DNA from: Hypholoma sublateritium FD-334 SS-4
Taxonomy: Eukaryota; Basidiomycota; Agaricomycetes; Agaricales; Strophariaceae
NCBI GenBank assembly: GCA_000827495.1
Contig: KN817518.1
Span: 894,405-958,404 of the forward strand
Length of the DNA: 64,000 nucleotides
Reading direction: 5' to 3'
The notes below the pieces were generated by a model, which saw only the letters and a program-made list of their open reading frames with translations, was not told the origin of the DNA and did not search any database. The position numbers were made by a program, and so were the translations under genes. Below are positions 59,983-64,000 of the stretch, piece by piece. How positions within the stretch are numbered: position 1 is the first letter of the stretch; each line of letters starts with the position of its first letter.

Positions 59983-60883
59983 CTTCGAGGTTGGGGAAAA
60001 TGGGTATGTTACTGGTCGTACTCTGGAATAAATATACGCAGCTCATATGAGGTAACGGCTCTCTTACTCGGTACTATTGCGGTCGCTGTAAGCTTAGGAG
60101 GGAAAAGTTGGTGGCGAACAGTGGCAAACTTGTGCGAATCATCCGCGGTCCGACCAAGATTAATCTATTTATAGAATATCAGCCCGCCCACCTGGCGCCT
60201 ACTGTATCAAGTACCTGAAAGATAATGAATTGACAGTTTCTTTGTCCGGTAGAACACAGTCATGTATAATGAAATGTATAGGATATTCTTGTTATTGTAT
60301 GACACAACAAGTATTAAGCACTCTCTCCAACTTGCCATGTGCCAAATACACTGCATAAGTAATCAAGTTTTCATATCAAAACCTGCTTTCGCTCACTCAT
60401 GCGGTCTATTGACGAAGGAAGCTGAAGGGCCTGAAATTTGATCCTAAAAGTTTGGCATGTCAATGGTCACGGTGTGAGGACTTGCGAGGATCTAATAAGT
60501 AAATGCTTAATATTCAATCTAGATATCTGATGGCTCCAAGATGGCTCAGGTGGTTTTCCGCATTTCCTGATGCATTACCACGGCAGCACCAGATCGAGGA
60601 AAAATCGTTGTATTTCATTGAAGCTACATATACACTAGACGTATACAGAATGGCCATATAGCAGCAGCATTGTAGCTTACTCGTTGCGTGCGAGAGCACC
60701 CCGCGAGCGTACATATGTATGTACTTACACGGGCTTTCACCGGCGTCTATTTATCCCGAACCCGCAGTCCGGCCATCAACTAACCGAGCCCGATCATCAT
60801 TACGATCATTATGTCACGTTCTTGGTAACGGAAGTATCTCTCCTACCCCGTTTCTGAGTCTAATTTGGCTGTTTCAATGTATC

Positions 60884-60955
60884 GTCGGTATCGATTAGGG
60901 GTTAAATCACCTCGTTGTGGCCGAGGAGCCGCATGTTCGATTCATGCTACCGACA
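60884..60955 (+). tRNA. tRNA-His (anticodon GTG)
   Basis: A 72-nt cloverleaf folds without mismatches: acceptor GTCGGTA/TACCGAC (60884-60890 with 60948-60954), D stem GATT/AATC with loop AGGGGTTA, anticodon stem CCTCG/CGAGG, seven-base loop TTGTGGC with anticodon GTG at 60917-60919, variable loop AGCC, T stem GCATG/CATGC and loop TTCGATT, discriminator A. The anticodon arm is nearly that of yeast tRNA-His. There is no intron. Oddities: position 9 is C and the A-box and outer B-box bases depart from consensus, so pol III activity could be lower than usual. CCA and G-1 would be added after transcription. Confidence 0.85.
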
Positions 60956-60961
60956 ATTTAA

Positions 60962-60966
60962 TTTTT
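60962..60966 (+). terminator. RNA polymerase III terminator of the tRNA-His gene
   Basis: A run of five T starts seven bases after the tRNA 3' end, the normal pol III stop signal. Confidence 0.7.
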
Positions 60967-61019
60967 ATCCGGGAGAAACAGGTAATGTTCATAGGACACT
61001 ACGTTCAAACTTCAGCAAT

Positions 61020-61040
61020 GTCAGACGTCTCACGTCTGAC
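61020..61040. repeat. perfect 9-bp inverted repeat (hairpin)
   Basis: GTCAGACGT and its exact inverse ACGTCTGAC flank a three-base CTC loop. Contains ACGT cores. No gene assigned to it. Confidence 0.85.
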
Positions 61041-61326
61041 GTACACGAAGCCAGAATCTCATTTTTAGTGAAAAACTCCAGTCTACTTCCCACGGACTGG
61101 TAACAAAAACCCCGAAAGTTTCCTTTCTTTATAGGAGGACCTTTGTCAAGGATGCGAGGTCGGGACACTGGCATATTTTGTTTGAAGCCCACTGAATCGA
61201 ATACTTGAAACCCACTTTTAATGTGGGTCTAGCACAAAACAGCTCCGACAGACAAGTTGTTATTATGCCGGCCCAGTTCACCCTCTCCAGGAAGGCATAT
61301 AGGTGCGGCGGAGATCTAGTTCCCAG

Positions 61327-62687
61327 ATGTCCTCGCGGAGATTGCCGCCAAGCTTTAGCCTGTTTGCTCCCGGGCCTTGTTTCCCTTTTCCGTCAGTCAG
61401 TACTATGTCCTCTGTCGTGCGACCTTTGTTTGAGCGTGCCTCCATCGGTTCCATCGCACTTACGTTCTTGGGGACAGCATCTGCGCAGCCTTCCTCAACT
61501 CGTAACCACTCGGCGCTTGCTCTGCGGCTCGGAAGAGATGTATGGATTTTCGACTGCGGGGAGGCGACACAACACCAACTCCAGAAAAGTACAGTGAAAA
61601 TGGGCAAGATTGAGAAGATTTTCATAACTCACACTCACGGTGCGCAATGTATACATGTCTTAACTTTATCATAATTCTCAGTATGTGAACAGGAGATCAC
61701 ATATTCGGGCTTACAGCTTTGATGGCCAGTTTATTAAACGGCTCCGGTGGAGTAGCGGAAGGTGAGGAGGACCCGAGACTCAACATCGACACCACTTCGG
61801 CGGTTGGTAATTTGTAGGCTTATTAGGCGAATCTCTGGACTCATTCAATCTAGGCTCTCGAAATATACGGTCCTTTGGGCACGCGCGCTTATGTGCGCAG
61901 TGGCCTTGCGTATACATATACGAATCTTGGCGCATCTTATGTCGTACATGAGCTTCGCTTTCCGTCCGATCCCTCAGACGGTGATTTTACGACGATGCCA
62001 CTTCAATTGGCCGAATGTGCGTTCGGGCGCAATATCCACCAGGTTAACAATTGCTGGATGGACATCTACAAGGACAACATGGTTTCCGTCTCGGCTGCGC
62101 CGATCCACCATTCCGTACCCTGTTTAGGGTACGTTATCCAAGAAGCTCCGGTTCCCGGAAAAATCAACCCGTCGCAATACATACCAGAGTTAAAGCGTAC
62201 TGGCACGCCTATGTCGGTCATGAGCCAACTACAGCAAGGAGAAACAGTGATTCTGAAAGACGGAACCCTCCTCCATGGACCTCCTCGCAGAAAGGGTCGA
62301 AAAATAGTAATTCTTGGGGATACCTTCGATCCGTCACCAATAGCGGCCCTTGCGCAAGATGCGGATCTATTAGTCCACGAAGCTACGAATGCGCACCTTC
62401 CGGGAGTCGACCCAGCCACGAAAGATACGGATACGTACGAAATTGTCCAGGCAAGAGCCATGTCAAGAGGCCACTCCACCCCCCAAATGGCTGGGACATT
62501 CGGTAAAAGCATTGGGGCCAAAAGGTTAATTCTTAACCACTTCTCGGCTCGCTATCCCGGGGACAATTCTGAACAGTCGAGAGATATAATGGACACTATA
62601 GGGCAACTGGCGGCCTCTGAGTTTGGGCAAGGTGTTGCTTGTGCAACTGACTTAATGACAATGGAACTAGGCTTGAGCGAAACATAA
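61327..62687 (+). CDS. Ribonuclease Z (tRNase Z, short form, ELAC1 type)
   Basis: Metallo-beta-lactamase nuclease that removes 3' trailers from tRNA precursors. Two in-frame ATGs: 61327 ([20 protein letters not shown]) and 61405 ([20 protein letters not shown]). The core starts [14 protein letters not shown], then [20 protein letters not shown]. The signature HTHGDH is split by an intron (about 61641-61692): KIFITHTHG joined to [17 protein letters not shown] second intron (about 61797-61853) leads to [48 protein letters not shown] and GHSTPQMAG followed by [10 protein letters not shown] complete the metal and exosite motifs. End 62685-62687. About 370 residues, as expected for the short form. 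Confidence 0.92.
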
Positions 62688-62720
62688 AAACATGTCGTAT
62701 GAAAGAATATAGAATACATA

Positions 62721-63826
62721 TTAATCGTCAGGAGGTTCTGAAAGTTCACTGCTTGCATCGGTGGCTTCGCCCTCTTCCATTTCTTCGCGTAGAGTCTTCT
62801 TTTTGCTTTTGTCTCGGGGGTCTTCCTCCACTTCGCCCATCTCAATGTCGTCTTCTTCCTCGATCATTCCTTCACTCATCACAGTCTCGCCCTCTGATAT
62901 CGTTGTTTCGATCACCATCCTCTCTTCCTTTTCTTCTTCTGCCTCTTCAGTATTGATGGAAGTTAGACTGCTTTCTCCCGATCGCGGTTGTGGTTCGCTG
63001 TCGGGTGCAGGTGTTGTTCGGACTGACTGAGGAACGGATGAGGTTTCAGGTTCTTTCCCCATGAATTTCAAGGTGTTTAGGTCGGCAACGATAGTGTCAA
63101 GAGCAGTCTTGTGGCCTTGTATTGTGCGATTCTGGGTATCATGCTCGGCTCGGATGGCCGCCATGTCGTTTTCAAGAGATGTAATAGTTCTGACTACATG
63201 TGAGATGCTTGACGGTGCTCGAACAATAAGAAACACTGACGATTCAAGCTCCTCCCTACTGGGTAATGTATTAACCTTCTCCGCCACGGCGTCGTACTCG
63301 ATTTTTCTCCGGCGAAGCATTTGCGCATGTTCCAAGGCAACTTTGAGCTCCTCAATTTGAGATTTGAGCGTTTCATGCTCCTCATCTTCCAGCCAATGAG
63401 TTCCATTGGTACAACGAAAACGAAGAAAGCAAACATACCGAGAGTTTGTCGTTCCCGTTGATATTCCTCGACTTGACGTGCTTCGGCCTCGCAAATCATC
63501 ACACTTTTCTTTAGCATCAGTTGGAATGTAGCCAGCTCCACCAAAAATCCTTCTCTGGCATCTTCTACAGACGTCGGGGTCGCTGCACCGCCTGTGAGGG
63601 CCGGGATAATCGGGCTATGGGACAGCGAAGTGTAACTGTGGAATCTTTTGATCATACGGCGCAGAGGCCGTTCATCAATTGTTATTCTAGCGAGGATAAT
63701 TTGATCTGGTAAAGTGTTCATGTAAATGTACAGATATAACACGAGCGGAATTGGCGGATAGTACCTTCCTCTTCCGCTGTTGAAGGCGGGATAACGATAG
63801 GTTGTGTAGCCGTGTTGACAGCCATG
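62721..63826 (-). CDS. THOC7: THO complex subunit 7 (THOC7-like)
   Basis: Subunit of the THO/TREX complex that couples transcription to mRNA export. The first exon from 63826 reads MAVNTATQPIVIPPSTAEEE; an intron (about 63717-63766) leads to DQIILARITIDERPLRRMIK, corresponding to the DExIRKRLLIDG start of human THOC7. Then LVELATFQLMLKKSVMICEA, ARQVEEYQRERQTL, EEHETLKSQIEELKVALEHA, RRRKIEYDAVAEKVNTLPSR and ITSLENDMAAIRAEHDTQN form the coiled-coil body. A long acidic, Ser-rich tail (EEAEEEKEERMVIETTISEG ... SELSEPPDD) is not found in the human protein. Stop 62721-62723, only 33 bp from the tRNase Z stop, so the 3' UTRs must overlap. Confidence 0.85.
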
Positions 63827-64000
63827 GCGAATGATGGTAGACGCAAGAGGAAAGGGTCTTGTAACAAGTCCTGAATACGTTGTTGCAGTTGGAATGGACC
63901 TGCAGTTGGTGGCTTCGTTGTTTTGGGCAAGAGTTGACATCGCCTCGTTTGGCCAAGCCTTTTTGAGCTTGGCTATATTTGGTCCCACGACGGCGAGGCT
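63827..64000. other. window edge, upstream of THOC7
   Basis: 174 bp to the window end; probable THOC7 promoter. An ATG reading MSTLAQNNEATNC on the minus strand may begin a short upstream frame, but there is too little sequence to call a gene. Confidence 0.4.

Larger units (their letters stand above)
59983..61326. other. intergenic region holding a tRNA-His gene
   Basis: 1.34 kb between the P450 start and the tRNase Z gene. It holds the tRNA at 60884-60955, a poly-T stop, and a perfect 9-bp hairpin at 61020-61040. The AT-rich section 60000-60700 has no gene. Confidence 0.65.

Overview
The window is a gene-dense stretch of a nuclear fungal genome, most likely from an Agaricomycete (Basidiomycota). 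Almost every gene is split by introns of about 45-80 nt with GT..AG (occasionally GC..AG) borders, intergenic gaps are short, and the content includes typical mushroom-lineage families (a DUF6534-like membrane protein, a Cys-rich repeat membrane protein, expanded M28 peptidases) next to conserved eukaryotic housekeeping genes. I found no prophage, plasmid, CRISPR or bacterial operon. Exon structures were worked out by eye from reading frames and splice signals, so internal borders are good but not proven. Where I could not fix a start I say so.

Layout. 0-3.7 kb: eIF4A-III helicase (-) head to head with SF3a subunit 3 (+). 3.8-8.05 kb: synaptojanin-like SAC/5-phosphatase (-). 8.2-10.5 kb: aldehyde dehydrogenase (+). 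10.6-18.4 kb: a conspicuously GC-rich block with VPS60 (-), a homoserine/serine O-acetyltransferase (-), a long Ser/Pro-rich orphan (+) and DID2/CHMP1 (-). 18.6-27 kb: SVP26 (+), RCC1 (+), an acidic orphan (+), a 2-oxoglutarate/Fe(II) oxygenase (-) and a Cys-repeat membrane protein (+). 27.3-32 kb: a BTB protein (-) and a membrane-anchored spermidine-synthase-like protein (-). 32.1-32.8 kb: a MITE-like element with terminal inverted repeats. 33.2-40.4 kb: two divergently oriented M28/glutamate-carboxypeptidase-II paralogues. 40.5-42.3 kb: a DUF6534-type membrane protein (-). 42.7-45.2 kb: a coiled-coil/zinc-finger protein (-). 46.8-49.3 kb: a single-pass PY-motif protein (-) and GTP cyclohydrolase II (+). 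49.9-57.8 kb: GH17 glucanase (+), VPS17 (+), secreted M24 peptidase (-), PEX14 (+). 58.1-60 kb: cytochrome P450 (-). 60.9 kb: tRNA-His(GTG). 61.3-63.8 kb: tRNase Z (+) convergent with THOC7 (-).

Themes. Membrane traffic is heavily represented (synaptojanin, VPS60, DID2, SVP26, VPS17), and so is RNA processing (eIF4A-III, SF3a3, tRNase Z, THOC7). None of this is a classical secondary-metabolite cluster; the P450, ALDH and oxygenase lie far apart among housekeeping genes. The most unusual items are the divergent M28 pair with different membrane anchors, the VPS60/DID2 linkage inside a GC-rich island, the MITE, and the Cys-repeat membrane protein.
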